54,146 nucleotides of DNA, from the NCBI RefSeq assembly GCF_003426775.1, contig NZ_QJUG01000023.1:1-54146 (forward strand). The letters are read 5' to 3'. This document shows, piece after piece, positions 31,494 to 40,428 of the stretch. The position numbers and the translations under genes were made by a program. The notes under the pieces were generated by a model. The model searched no databases, was not told where the DNA came from, and saw nothing but the letters and a program-made list of their open reading frames with translations. How positions within the stretch are numbered: position 1 is the first letter of the stretch; every line of letters begins with the position of its first letter. This DNA comes from Allorhizocola rhizosphaerae. GTDB taxonomy: Bacteria > Actinomycetota > Actinomycetes > Mycobacteriales > Micromonosporaceae.

Positions 31494-32951
31494 TTGCTGG
31501 TGCTGCTGGTGCTGCTGGTGATTCCGGCCCATGTGCGGCGCCGGGCCAAGCTGCGTGCCGCGGGTGAGCGGCTGGCCGGAGCCATGCAGCGCATCGGCGA
31601 GCTCAGCCGGGAGGCGGGGCTGTCCCGGCCACCGAGGCTGCTGCTCCGTCCGGCCGGGCAGCGTGACGCGTTCGTGTTCGGCCTGCCCTGGCGCTATTAC
31701 CTGGTGCTCCCGACGGCCATGGTGGTGCGGTGGCGCAATCGTGGGCTGTTCGATCCCGTTGTGCGCCATGAGCTCGCCCACCTGCGCAGGCACGATGTCC
31801 AGCTGGCGACGGCGGTGTGGATCGCGGCGGTGCCCGTGCTTCTCGCGCCGATCGTCGGGGCGGCGGCCACGTGGGACTTGTCGCTCATCCCCATGTACCT
31901 GTGGCGCGTGGCCCTCGTGATGGGCGGGCTGTGGCTGGTGCGCCGGCAGGTGCTGCGCTCCCGCGAATACGGCGCCGACCTGCGCGCGGCCCGGCAGTCC
32001 GGCTATTGGCGCCCGCTGAGCACGGTGCTGCAGCATGCGACCAACCAGCGGGGCGGCCGGTGGCGGCAATTCCTGTCGCACCATCCCACGGTCGCGCAGC
32101 GGCTCGGGGTGCTCGCCGATCCGGGGCGCGTCCGGGGCGCGTCCTTCGCCGACGGGCTGGCGTCGGCGTTCCTGGCCGCGATCTTCCTGCCGCTGCTGCA
32201 CAACACGCTTCAGGTGCTGACCACCGGCACACCGCTGTTCAGCTGGACGTCGCAGATCGCGGCCATCGTCGTGGGCCCGTTCATCGGGCTGGCGATCGTG
32301 CTGGGCCCGTTGCTCGGTCCGCTGTTCCATCTGATTCTCGTGCCGCTGGCCGTGGCGTGCGCAGCGCTGGTCTGGCGGCGGCGGGTGCTGCCCGTGCCGC
32401 GGTGGCTGATCGACGACGAGCGGACGGCTTGGCCGGCCGCCGCGCGGGAGCCCGGGTTGGGCTTCGCCTTGCTGACCGGGGTCGCGTCCGGTGCGCTGGC
32501 GGCAATCGGCGTGACCGTCTACCGGCTCGTGGCCGGCAAGCCGGTCAGCGATGAGGACAGCATCGGGCGCTACCTGCTGTGGCTGCTGACCGCGGTGGCC
32601 GTGGCGCTGGTGGTGTCGTTTGTCACGCTCGTGCTGGTGCCCCGCTCGGGCGCCGCCGTCGGTCTGGTCACGGGGGTGTCGGCGGCCGCGGCCGGCGGGC
32701 TGTTCATCAATGTGCTGAACACTTTCGCCTTCGGCAACATCCTTGACCTCCGATTCTGGTTGTCGACCATGGAGGCGATGGTTGCCCTTTGGCTTTTTGG
32801 GTACCTCTTGCTTCTCCCGCTGACGCTGGCGACCTGGCCACTGCCGTGGCGTGACGTCCCCGGCCGGTTATTGACGACGCTCAGCGTGATCGGGGCAGGT
32901 CTCGCGACGTTGTGTGTGGTGGGTCCGGCCCTCACCCTCCGAGAAGTGTGA
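31494..32951 (+). CDS. Membrane-embedded M48/M56-like zinc metalloprotease
   Basis: About 485 residues. After a membrane segment comes AGERLAGAMQRIGELSREAG, then VVRHELAHLRRHD: the HEXXH zinc motif, His at about residue 92. The glutamate that supplies the third ligand is probably in SREYGADLRAARQ. Several further membrane segments fill the C-terminal 250 residues. The family (HtpX, Ste24, BlaR1 relatives) cleaves membrane or misfolded proteins. The start is uncertain. The frame opens at 31422 without a good initiator, and TTG 31494 cuts the first hydrophobic segment short, so a start elsewhere or a small frame error is possible. Confidence 0.75.
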   Translation: MLVLLVLLVIPAHVRRRAKLRAAGERLAGAMQRIGELSREAGLSRPPRLLLRPAGQRDAFVFGLPWRYYLVLPTAMVVRWRNRGLFDPVVRHELAHLRRHDVQLATAVWIAAVPVLLAPIVGAAATWDLSLIPMYLWRVALVMGGLWLVRRQVLRSREYGADLRAARQSGYWRPLSTVLQHATNQRGGRWRQFLSHHPTVAQRLGVLADPGRVRGASFADGLASAFLAAIFLPLLHNTLQVLTTGTPLFSWTSQIAAIVVGPFIGLAIVLGPLLGPLFHLILVPLAVACAALVWRRRVLPVPRWLIDDERTAWPAAAREPGLGFALLTGVASGALAAIGVTVYRLVAGKPVSDEDSIGRYLLWLLTAVAVALVVSFVTLVLVPRSGAAVGLVTGVSAAAAGGLFINVLNTFAFGNILDLRFWLSTMEAMVALWLFGYLLLLPLTLATWPLPWRDVPGRLLTTLSVIGAGLATLCVVGPALTLREV

Positions 32952-32987
32952 AACTACTTCACATTTGTGGGAGTGATCGGCTAGGCT
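32944..32987 (+). promoter_or_regulatory. Promoter with palindromic operator ahead of the ThDP enzyme
   Basis: TGTGAA, a 5-bp spacer and TTCACA form a perfect 6+5+6 palindrome (32947-32963; nine-base arms with one mismatch over 32944-32966). TTCACA (32958-32963) also makes a 5/6 match to the -35 consensus. It is followed after 18 bases by TAGGCT (32982-32987) as -10. A regulator bound at the palindrome would cover the -35 box. CRP-like (TGTGA...TCACA) or GntR-like proteins are possible binders; spacing is seven, not the six of classical CRP sites. Confidence 0.55.
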
Positions 32988-33017
32988 CCAAGGCGCTCAA
33001 GAGAAAGAAGGAGTGGG

Positions 33018-34622
33018 ATGATCTCTGGCCACGGTGGACAGCTGGCGCTCGCGGCGATCGAGGCAGCCGGGGTGAAGGAGATGTTCACGCTGTCGGGCGG
33101 GCACGTCTTCCCGCTCTACGACGCGGCGCATCAAAACGGCTTCCCGCTCTATGACGTGCGGCATGAGCAGACCGCGGTCTTCGCGGCCGAGGCGGTGGCC
33201 AAACTCCAGCGGCGGCCGGGCGTCGCGGTGCTCACGGCCGGACCCGGGGTCACCAACGGCATTTCGGGCATCACGAGCGCGTTCTTCAACGCCGCGCCGG
33301 TGCTCGTGCTCGGTGGGCGGGCGCCGCAGTTCCGGTGGGGCGCCGGTTCGCTGCAGGAGATCGACCACCTGCCGCTGGTGCGCGCGATCACCAAACACGC
33401 GGCCACAGCCTCCTCGACGGACGCGATCCCGGCCGTCGTGGGCGAGGCGCTGTCGGCGTCGCTGACCGGGCATCGCGGGCCGTCGTTTGTGGACTTTCCG
33501 CTGGAGGTCATGTTCGGCTTCGGCGAGGCGGCGGTGGAGCCGCCCAAAATCGGCTCCTGGCTACCCGATCCGGACGAGGTGAAGCAGGCCGCCGAGCTGG
33601 TGGCCAAGGCGGCGCGCCCGGTGATCATCGCGGGCTCGGATGTTTATGCAGCCAACGCGGGCGAGGCGCTGCGCGCGGTGGCCGAGGCGTTCGAGGTGCC
33701 GGTGTTCGCCAACGGGATGGGGCGGGGCCTGGTGAGCGGACCGCTCGCGTTCGCCAAGACGCGCGGGCTGGCGCTCAAACAGGCCGACGTGGTGTGCGTG
33801 ATCGGCACGGCGCTGGACTTCCGGCTCGGGTTCGGCGACTTCGGCACCGCAACCGTGGTGCACATCGTGGACGAGCCGTCGCAGCGGGCCTCGCACGTGG
33901 CGCCCGCGGTTTCACCGGCCGGCGATCTGCGCCTGGTGCTGGAGGGGATGACGCGATACTCGGGCGAGCGAGTGTCGCATGTGGACTGGATCACCACGCT
34001 GCGCGAGGGCGAACAGGCGACCGCGGCCAAGCACGCCGAGGAAATGAGCGCCGATTCCGGCCCGATCAAGCCGGCCCGGGTGTATGGGGAGCTCAACAAG
34101 GTACTGGATAAAAATGCGGTGACCATTGGAGACGGGGGAGATTTCGTCTCTTATGCGGGGCGCTACCTTGAGCCGTCGCAACCGGGCACGTGGCTCGATC
34201 CGGGGCCCTATGGCTGCCTTGGGACCGGCATGGGCTATGCGATGGGTGCTCGCGTGACCTACCCGGATCGGCAGATCTGCGTGTTGATGGGCGACGGTGC
34301 GGCCGGGTTCTCGCTCATGGATGTCGAATCGCTCGCCCGGCAGCAGCTGCCCGTGGTGATTGTGGTGGGCAACAACGGCATCTGGGGGCTGGAGAAGCAC
34401 CCGATGCGCAACATGTACGGCTACGACGTGGCGGCCGACCTGCAACCGGAGCTGCGCTACGACGAGGTCGTGCGGGCGCTCGGCGGCGCCGGCGAGACCG
34501 TGTCGAAGGCGTCGGAGCTCAGGCCGGCGTTCGAGCGTGCCTTCGCGGCGGGCGTGCCGTACCTGGTGAACGTGCTGACCGATCCCGCCGACGCCTACCC
34601 GCGGTCGGCCAACCTGGCGTAA
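33018..34622 (+). CDS. Thiamine-diphosphate-dependent enzyme (acetolactate synthase / 2-hydroxyacyl-CoA lyase-like)
   Basis: 534 residues with the three ThDP-family domains. The cofactor-activating Glu is residue 50 in VRHEQTAVFAAE. The central domain contains ARPVIIAGSDVYA. The ThDP/Mg motif runs from MGDGAAGFSLMDVESL (about 423) to VVIVVGNNGIWG. AKLQRRPGVAVLTAGPGVTN is typical of the acetolactate-synthase and oxalyl-CoA-decarboxylase/HACL group. No regulatory ilvN-like gene is adjacent, so a catabolic carboligase or lyase role is more likely than branched-chain amino-acid synthesis. AGAAGGAG at about 33006-33013 is the ribosome binding site. Controlled by the palindromic promoter just upstream. 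Confidence 0.88.
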   Translation: MISGHGGQLALAAIEAAGVKEMFTLSGGHVFPLYDAAHQNGFPLYDVRHEQTAVFAAEAVAKLQRRPGVAVLTAGPGVTNGISGITSAFFNAAPVLVLGGRAPQFRWGAGSLQEIDHLPLVRAITKHAATASSTDAIPAVVGEALSASLTGHRGPSFVDFPLEVMFGFGEAAVEPPKIGSWLPDPDEVKQAAELVAKAARPVIIAGSDVYAANAGEALRAVAEAFEVPVFANGMGRGLVSGPLAFAKTRGLALKQADVVCVIGTALDFRLGFGDFGTATVVHIVDEPSQRASHVAPAVSPAGDLRLVLEGMTRYSGERVSHVDWITTLREGEQATAAKHAEEMSADSGPIKPARVYGELNKVLDKNAVTIGDGGDFVSYAGRYLEPSQPGTWLDPGPYGCLGTGMGYAMGARVTYPDRQICVLMGDGAAGFSLMDVESLARQQLPVVIVVGNNGIWGLEKHPMRNMYGYDVAADLQPELRYDEVVRALGGAGETVSKASELRPAFERAFAAGVPYLVNVLTDPADAYPRSANLA

Positions 34623-34633
34623 ACTCCCGCAGC

Positions 34634-34669
34634 AGCCCGGGTCGAACGCTTCGCGATCAACCCGGCTGC
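34634..34669 (+). terminator. GC-rich hairpin after the ThDP gene (first of a pair)
   Basis: CAGCCCGGGT pairs with ACCCGGCTG (one bulge) around a loop containing CGCTTCGCGA. There is no U tract, as is usual for actinobacterial hairpins, so intrinsic termination is uncertain. Confidence 0.5.
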
Positions 34670-34704
34670 GCCAACAACGCCGGGTCAACTGGGCGTGCCG
34701 TGCA

Positions 34705-34741
34705 CGCCGGGGTTTCACCGCTTCGCGACGAAACCCTGGCG
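34705..34741 (+). terminator. Second hairpin with the same loop sequence
   Basis: CGCCGGGGTTTC pairs with GAAACCCTGGCG over 12 bases (one G-U) around a loop again containing CGCTTCGCGA. The shared loop but unrelated stems make the pair unusual. No U tract. Confidence 0.5.
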
Positions 34742-34799
34742 TCAGGTGCTGTCAGCCGGATGTCCCGGTTTTGTCAGGGGGTACCGGCATAGTGGCGGC

Positions 34800-35750
34800 A
34801 TGACAAACGCCATCCTTGCAGAAGGTCTGGTCAAACGGTTCGGCCAGACCACCGCGCTCAACGGCGTCGATCTAGCGGTGCGCCAGGGCACGGTGCTTGG
34901 CCTGCTCGGCCCCAACGGGGCGGGCAAGACCACCGCCGTCCGGATTCTCGCCACGCTGCTTCGTCCCGATGCGGGCCGGGCCACGGTTGGCGGGCTTGAC
35001 GTGGTGCGCGACGCGCACCGTGTGCGGGGGTTGATCGGCCTCACCGGGCAATACGCCTCGGTCGACGAATCGTTGACGGGTTCGGAAAATCTTCGCCTGA
35101 TCGGTCGGCTGCACGGCTTCGACCGTGGTGCCGCCAAGGCCCGCGCCGCCGAGTTGCTGCGCGACTTCCGCCTCGAAGACGCGGCGGATCGGGCGGCCAA
35201 GACATATTCGGGCGGCATGCGCCGCCGGCTCGACCTGGCGGCCTCGCTGGTTGCGCGGCCGCAGCTGCTGTTTCTCGACGAGCCGACGACCGGTCTCGAC
35301 CCGCGGGCGCGGGCCGACGTGTGGGACATCGCGCGTGAGCTGGTCGCCTCCGGCGTGAGCGTGCTTTTGACCACGCAATACCTGGACGAGGCCGATCAGC
35401 TGGCCGACGAGATCGTGGTGATCGACCACGGCCGGGTCATCGCCGGCGGCACGCCCGACGAGCTCAAGCGCCAGACCGGGGCGCAGACCCTGGCGGTGCG
35501 GCCCGCGCTGGAGTCCGATGTGGACAAGGTGCGTGCGGTCGTTGCGGAGTTGGCGGCCTCGCCCGAGCTCGCGGGCGGCGTGGTGACGGCGCAGGTGACC
35601 GACCCGACGGTGCTGCCGGTGGTGGTGCGCCGGCTCGACGACGCGGGTGTGGCAATCGCCGAGCTGGCGCTGCGCACGTCCACTTTGGACGAGGTGTTCC
35701 TCGCGCTGACGGGGCATCGGGCCGAGCAAGAAGAGGAGATCAGGGCATGA
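34800..35750 (+). CDS. DrrA-like ABC exporter ATP-binding protein
   Basis: 316 residues. Walker A GPNGAGKT (37-44), Q-loop [14 protein letters not shown], signature [15 protein letters not shown], Walker [17 protein letters not shown], and [14 protein letters not shown], where Gln stands at the H-loop (TTQY) as in the daunorubicin-resistance DrrA group. The C-terminal ~90 residues ([13 protein letters not shown]) are the DrrA accessory domain that ties the subunit to DrrB. The ATG at 34800 lies in a region without a strong ribosome binding site. The permease gene follows with an ATGA overlap. Such pairs export hydrophobic antibiotics or lipids. Confidence 0.92.
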   Translation: MTNAILAEGLVKRFGQTTALNGVDLAVRQGTVLGLLGPNGAGKTTAVRILATLLRPDAGRATVGGLDVVRDAHRVRGLIGLTGQYASVDESLTGSENLRLIGRLHGFDRGAAKARAAELLRDFRLEDAADRAAKTYSGGMRRRLDLAASLVARPQLLFLDEPTTGLDPRARADVWDIARELVASGVSVLLTTQYLDEADQLADEIVVIDHGRVIAGGTPDELKRQTGAQTLAVRPALESDVDKVRAVVAELAASPELAGGVVTAQVTDPTVLPVVVRRLDDAGVAIAELALRTSTLDEVFLALTGHRAEQEEEIRA

Positions 35751-36538
35751 CCACGCTTTCCGCCGCCGCACCGCGCGTGCGGCCGCTCGCCGGGGTCGGG
35801 CAGAGCCTGTCGCTCGCGTGGCGAGGGCTGGTCCAGATCCGGCACAACCCGATGGAGCTCGGCGACCTGTCGTTCCAGCCCATCATGTTCGTGCTGCTGT
35901 TCACCTACCTGTTCGGCGGGGCGATCTCCGGCGACCCGCAGGCATACCTGCCGTTCATGCTGCCCGGCATCATCGTCCAATCCGGACTGATGGCCACGAT
36001 GAACACGGGCATGGGCCTGAGCATCGATCTGCACAAGGGATTCTTCGACCGGCTGCAGTCGCTGCCCATCGCGCGGTGGGCCCCGCTGGCCGGGCGGGTC
36101 ATCTCCGACACGGTCAAGCAGGGCTGGTCCATGTTCATCCTGCTCGCCACCGGATACGCGATCGGGTTCCGGGCGACCCAGGGCGTGCTGGGCATCCTCG
36201 GGGCATTCGGGCTGATGCTCGCGTTCGCCTTGCTGGTGTCGTGGTTCGCCGTGTTCATCGGCACCATCGCCAAGGAGCCCGAGCAGGTGATGATGTATGG
36301 TTTCACGGCCATCTTCCCGCTCAGTTTCTTGAGCAACGCCTATGTGCCGACCCACACGCTGCCGTGGTGGCTGCAGGCCTTCGTCAAAATCAACCCGGTC
36401 ACGCAGCTGAGCGACGCCATGCGCGGGCTGCTCACGGGCGGCCCGGTGCTCGACCACGCGCTCTATGGGCTGCTCGGTGGGCTTGTGTTCGCGGTCATCT
36501 TCGCACCGCTGGCCCTGGTCCGGCTCAAGCGCCGCTGA
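35747..36538 (+). CDS. DrrB-like ABC-2 permease
   Basis: 263 residues with six membrane segments. An N-terminal amphipathic stretch ([16 protein letters not shown]) precedes the first helix [36 protein letters not shown] and [18 protein letters not shown] match the ABC-2 signature of DrrB proteins, and [20 protein letters not shown] with [14 protein letters not shown] is the usual C-terminal motif. It works with the ATPase whose stop it overlaps (ATGA). Substrate unknown; no biosynthetic cluster is present here. Confidence 0.92.
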   Translation: MTTLSAAAPRVRPLAGVGQSLSLAWRGLVQIRHNPMELGDLSFQPIMFVLLFTYLFGGAISGDPQAYLPFMLPGIIVQSGLMATMNTGMGLSIDLHKGFFDRLQSLPIARWAPLAGRVISDTVKQGWSMFILLATGYAIGFRATQGVLGILGAFGLMLAFALLVSWFAVFIGTIAKEPEQVMMYGFTAIFPLSFLSNAYVPTHTLPWWLQAFVKINPVTQLSDAMRGLLTGGPVLDHALYGLLGGLVFAVIFAPLALVRLKRR

Positions 36539-36547
36539 GGGGGAGCG

Positions 36548-36589
36548 CCGCCCGGCCCAGTGCGCGCACCGCGTTTCCGGGCCGGGCGG
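36548..36589 (+). terminator. Strong hairpin after the DrrAB-like operon
   Basis: CCGCCCGGCCC pairs perfectly with GGGCCGGGCGG over 11 bases around a 20-base loop, ten bases after the permease stop. No U tract follows. Confidence 0.6.
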
Positions 36590-36689
36590 CTGTCAGCGCC
36601 GGGCGGAGCAACCGTCGAGACCTGTGGGTTGGAGCCGCGCCGACCCGGCGGCGCTGATCGATACCTGCCAACAGTTTGATGGCACAAAT

Positions 36690-36709
36690 GGGCAGACGGT
36701 GTTCTGCCC
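36690..36709. terminator. Hairpin between convergent transcription units
   Basis: GGGCAGA pairs perfectly with TCTGCCC around CGGTGT. It lies between the plus-strand permease gene and the minus-strand excalibur-domain gene and could act in both directions. The surrounding 36590-36803 holds no convincing gene. Confidence 0.4.
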
Positions 36710-36803
36710 CTACAGGATCTGCGCGAACGTGAGGCTCATGCTTTGCTTCTGAGGTTACTGATCGCACTCGGCGGCGCCGTGTTGAGTCTGTCCAATATGG
36801 ATG

Positions 36804-37262
36804 CTACTCCTCTTGTTCGCAGCCCACGCCGTCGCGGTCGCGGTCGAGGTGTAGGCCGTAACCCGGCTCGACAGCGTGGACGGGCGCGGCCCCGGCCGAG
36901 CGGGCCTCGTCGCAGTTGTCGAAGAGGTTGCGAATATCCGCACCGCACGGCGGGACATCCACCGGCGTAATCAAGACGGAGTGCGCCCACCCGCCCCGGC
37001 TCAGGTACAGCCACATCGAACCGTACTTATCCGTGCCGTAGGTGGGCTCCCCTTGAGCCCAGCAAACCACGTCGACCGCCGTGCCTTCGGCAATGACGTC
37101 CCGGATGGTGGACGTGCTGTTGGGTTCCGCGCGCAGATTGGCTTCGGTCTTGACGGTCGCGGGCTGATCCTGTGCCGCGAAGGCCATTGCCGGAATCGAA
37201 GCAGCCGACACGGCGGCCGTGAGCAAGGCAGCCGACGCGAGGCGCCGCATGCTGTGGGACAT
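36804..37262 (-). CDS. Secreted protein with SH3-like and excalibur calcium-binding domains
   Basis: 152 residues. A signal peptide (MRRLASAALLTAAVSAASIP, cleavage near AFAAQD) is followed by an SH3-like domain (VKTEANLRAEPNSTSTIRDV, about 33-100). A C-terminal excalibur domain contains FDNCDEARSAGAAPV and the calcium-binding DRDRDGVGCE. Excalibur modules are found on actinobacterial and firmicute surface proteins. The ATG at 37262 is preferred to the in-frame GTG at 37271 because the G-rich ribosome binding site overlaps the GTG. Probably exported and cell-wall associated; no enzymatic domain is present. Confidence 0.85.
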   Translation of the reverse strand: MSHSMRRLASAALLTAAVSAASIPAMAFAAQDQPATVKTEANLRAEPNSTSTIRDVIAEGTAVDVVCWAQGEPTYGTDKYGSMWLYLSRGGWAHSVLITPVDVPPCGADIRNLFDNCDEARSAGAAPVHAVEPGYGLHLDRDRDGVGCEQEE

Positions 37263-37386
37263 AGTCGCCACCCCCCAAAACGCGACTAATCACACCCAGC
37301 CTACCTAGGCAACCGGGCCGGATCCAGCCTCGCCCGGCACTGGGACCGTGCGGGATACTGTCGCGGCGTTTGGTTGATTGACTACA

Positions 37387-37488
37387 GGATCCCGGATGTC
37401 GCACCGATTTTCGCGCGTGCGGCGACGTTATCCCGGATGTTGCGCCGTGGTGCGGCGTGCTTGACAACGTTATCCCGGATGTTGCGCC
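37387..37488 (-). repeat. Three direct repeats, period 41-42 bp, upstream of the SARP gene end
   Basis: ATCCCGGATGTTGCGCC-type units occur at 37389-37405 (two mismatches), 37430-37446 and 37472-37488. The last two are identical over 22 bases including ACGTT upstream (37425-37446 and 37467-37488). Spacers of about 20 bases differ. The segment lies in the gap between the excalibur gene start and the SARP gene stop (37272-37553), which holds no gene. Confidence 0.75.
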
Positions 37489-37553
37489 AAGGCCGTGGGC
37501 GTGCTTCTCGCCGGGATGCCAGCACTGCTGCGCGCGGGTCGCGGCCGCAACGC

Positions 37554-40412
37554 CTACTCCAGCCCGGCCAGCGCCTGCACACCGTCCAATGTGGTACGAA
37601 GCCCGCGCGCATAAGCCACCTCGAACCTTTGTGCCCCAAGCGCGCGCCGCGCCGCCGCTTCCAGACGCGCCCGGTCGGGCAGGGACTGGTCGACCGCCCC
37701 GTTCATCGCCGTCGCCGCGCCGAGCAGGGTCGCCGCCAGTTCCGCCCGGTTTTCGCGCAGCGACAGATCGGCGCACCCCACCAGCACCGCCCCGATCACC
37801 GGAAAGTCGGCGGACCCCAGCGCGTGCCGCAGCGCCTCCGTGTGCAGCACCCGCGCCGAGTCGAGATCCACCGCGACCATCGCCCGGTTGCTGGCGAGCA
37901 TGGCCCAGAACTGGGGCGCCACCGACATCCCCGACATGAGCTGCGAGGCCCGATCGAACCGCCGCCGCGCTTCCGCGTCTTCGCCCCGCGCCCGCGCGAG
38001 CGCGCCCCAAGCGAACTCCATCAGGGTCTGCCCCACGGGCAGCCCAAGCTCGTCGGCATCGGCCTGCGCATCCCGCAGCGCCTCGACACTGGGCTCGACG
38101 TCGCCCTGCATCCACAGCGCCATGGCCAACCGCCAGCGCAGCTGCAGCAGGTCCTCGGTCGTGCCAAGCTCGCTCAACAGCTCGATCGCCGCGCGCGCCG
38201 AAGCCGCCGCAGGGGTGAAGTCTCCCCGCTGCGCCTCGAACTCCGACAGCGCCTCCAACGCGAGCGACATGCCCCAACTGTCGCCGACCGACCGGTACCC
38301 CTCCAACGCCTTTTGAAAATCGACATGCGCCTCTTCCCGGCCCCGCCCCAGGTTGAGCAGGGCATGACCGTGAAACGATCGCGCCGTCGCGGCGACCCAC
38401 GGGTCGGAATCGTCGAACAGCTCCACATAGGACGGCAGCACGGACAGCATCTCCTGCGCCTCCCACGCGACCAGACTCCTCATCGGCACGACAAGCTTGA
38501 GCAGTGGATGCGACATCTGCGCCGTCACCAACTCGGATGCCTGCGAAAACCACTTCCCCGCCTGGGCGAAGTCCCCGTGCCCGTCCATCAGGTTCAGCGC
38601 GCCGACCACGAGGGCACGGGCATGCACCTCCGCATCGGTGAACCCGGGCAGCGCCAGCGCCTCCTTGGCCAGGTTGCTGCCCTCACCCCGGTAACCCGAA
38701 AGCCACCAGTACCAGCCGAGCGCAGCGACGAACCGCAGCGCCAGGTCGGAGTCTGACGCGGCGACCGCCCGCCGCAACGCGGCGTGCAGGTTGTCCTGGT
38801 CGGCCCGCAGCCGGCGCAGCCATGCGGCTTGCGCGTGGCCGCGCAAATGCGGTTCCGCCTCCTCCGCGAGCGCAAGGAAACATCGCGCGTGATCACCCAC
38901 GAATGGGCTGGAGTCGACATACTCCCGGATTGTCTCCAGCATGTGATAACGCTGCCCGTCGAAGCGCACCAACGACTTTTCCACCAGCGCGCTGACGACC
39001 GCGAAGTCCCCGCACACCGCCTCGGCCGCCTCAAGCGTGGCCCCGCCCTGGAACGTCGCGAACCGTTGCCACGCTTCCCGTTCCGCCGCCGAGCACAGCT
39101 CCCAGCTCCAGTCCACGACGGCACGCAATGTCTGATGCCGTGGCAGGGCCGTGCGGCTCCCACCCGTGAGCAGGCGGAACCGCTCATCCAACCGGTCGAC
39201 CAACTGCGCCAATGACATGGTACGCAACCGAGCCGCCGCAAGCTCGATGGCCAGCGGCATCCCATCCAGCGCCTCGCACAATCGCCGCGCCAGCGCCTGG
39301 TCCAGCTCATGCAGGGCGCGATCCTCCAGCAGCCGCACCGCGTCCTTGGTGGACAGTGGCGAAACCGGGAACACCACCTCGCCCGTGATGCCCAACGGCT
39401 CCCGGCTCGTGGTCATCACGCGGATACCCGGACACCCGCCGAGCACCGACGCGACGAACCGCGCGGCCGCGTCCAGCATGTGCTCGCAGTTGTCCAGGAT
39501 CAGCAGCCCCTCCCGGTGCGCCAGAGCCTCCACCGTGGACGGCACTTGCTTGCGCATGCCCAGCGCGTCCAGCACAGCGGGCTCCCATTGCGAACCGTCC
39601 GTGAGCGGGGCCAGCTCGATGAGCCACACCTGCTCGAAGTGCCGCGCGGCTTCGACGGCCAGGCGGGTCTTGCCCGAGCCGCCCGGCCCGGTGAGCGTGA
39701 TCAGGCGCGCCTTCATGTGCAGCAGCCGGTCGACCTCGGACTCCCGCCCCACAAACGAGGTCAGCGCTGCCGGGAGCCGGGCCGTGTACGACTCGCCGCG
39801 CAGGATGCGCAGGTGCAGATCGGACAGCTCGGCCGACGGGTCGGCGCCCAGCTGCTCGGCGAGGGTCGAGCGCAGCCGCTCGTATGCCGCCAAAGCCTCG
39901 GCCGCCCGCCCCTCCCGCCACAGCGCCCGCATCAGCAGCAGGACCGGACGTTCGCGCAGCGGGTATTCCGCGGCCAGCGCTTCCAGCTCGGACACGGATC
40001 CGGCCGCGGCCTCCCGCGCCGCGACCGCCCGCTCGGTCACCCGCGCGATCTCGGCCTGCGCGAACGGCTCATCCGCGACATCGGCGAGCACCGGCCCGCG
40101 CCACGCCCGCGGGGTATCGACATCAAAGATGTCGATGTTTTCCCGCGGCACGGGCAAGAGATAGCCCGATGCGTGTGCTTCGATGGCCACGCCCGCTTTC
40201 CGCAGCCGCGACACCAGCCGCTGCAGCGCGTTGGCGGCGTTGCCGGGCGGCTCGTCCCGCCAGACCGCCTCGATGAGCCGGTCCTGCCCGACCACCCGCC
40301 CGGGTTCGAGGGCGAGCCGGATCAGCAGCCGGCGCAGGCGGGCGCCACCGAGGTCGATGGGTGCGCCCTCATCGGTTACCGCCTCCACCGGCCCCAGCAG
40401 CGAGATCCTCAC
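37554..40412 (-). CDS. SARP/AfsR-type regulator (DNA-binding, BTAD, NB-ARC and TPR domains)
   Basis: 952 residues from GTG. The N-terminal OmpR-like winged helix (LLGPVEAVTDEG, about 1-90) and bacterial transcriptional activation domain (ERPVLLLMRALWREGRAAEAL, about 95-205) are followed by an NB-ARC ATPase. Its P-loop is LTGPGGSGKTRLAVEAA (about 240), Walker B is LLILDNCEHMLD, and MTTSREPLG and GMPLAIELAAARL are further NB-ARC motifs. The C-terminal ~450 residues are TPR-like. Such proteins activate secondary-metabolite or stress genes after an ATP-dependent switch. No biosynthetic genes are adjacent; the neighbouring secreted-protein genes at 40429-43377 are possible targets. Confidence 0.93.
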   Translation of the reverse strand: MRISLLGPVEAVTDEGAPIDLGGARLRRLLIRLALEPGRVVGQDRLIEAVWRDEPPGNAANALQRLVSRLRKAGVAIEAHASGYLLPVPRENIDIFDVDTPRAWRGPVLADVADEPFAQAEIARVTERAVAAREAAAGSVSELEALAAEYPLRERPVLLLMRALWREGRAAEALAAYERLRSTLAEQLGADPSAELSDLHLRILRGESYTARLPAALTSFVGRESEVDRLLHMKARLITLTGPGGSGKTRLAVEAARHFEQVWLIELAPLTDGSQWEPAVLDALGMRKQVPSTVEALAHREGLLILDNCEHMLDAAARFVASVLGGCPGIRVMTTSREPLGITGEVVFPVSPLSTKDAVRLLEDRALHELDQALARRLCEALDGMPLAIELAAARLRTMSLAQLVDRLDERFRLLTGGSRTALPRHQTLRAVVDWSWELCSAAEREAWQRFATFQGGATLEAAEAVCGDFAVVSALVEKSLVRFDGQRYHMLETIREYVDSSPFVGDHARCFLALAEEAEPHLRGHAQAAWLRRLRADQDNLHAALRRAVAASDSDLALRFVAALGWYWWLSGYRGEGSNLAKEALALPGFTDAEVHARALVVGALNLMDGHGDFAQAGKWFSQASELVTAQMSHPLLKLVVPMRSLVAWEAQEMLSVLPSYVELFDDSDPWVAATARSFHGHALLNLGRGREEAHVDFQKALEGYRSVGDSWGMSLALEALSEFEAQRGDFTPAAASARAAIELLSELGTTEDLLQLRWRLAMALWMQGDVEPSVEALRDAQADADELGLPVGQTLMEFAWGALARARGEDAEARRRFDRASQLMSGMSVAPQFWAMLASNRAMVAVDLDSARVLHTEALRHALGSADFPVIGAVLVGCADLSLRENRAELAATLLGAATAMNGAVDQSLPDRARLEAAARRALGAQRFEVAYARGLRTTLDGVQALAGLE

Positions 40413-40428
40413 AACCTCAAACTATGCC

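Noticed and set aside
36590-36752. Cys-containing peptide reading TCQQFDGTNGQTVFC on the plus strand
   Set aside because: No start or ribosome binding site of its own; it only appears as the tail of a shadow frame, and a hairpin lies in it.
37387-37488. Possible CRISPR array
   Set aside because: Only three short units, the first degenerate, partial 17-22 bp identity, 20-bp spacers and no cas genes in the window.
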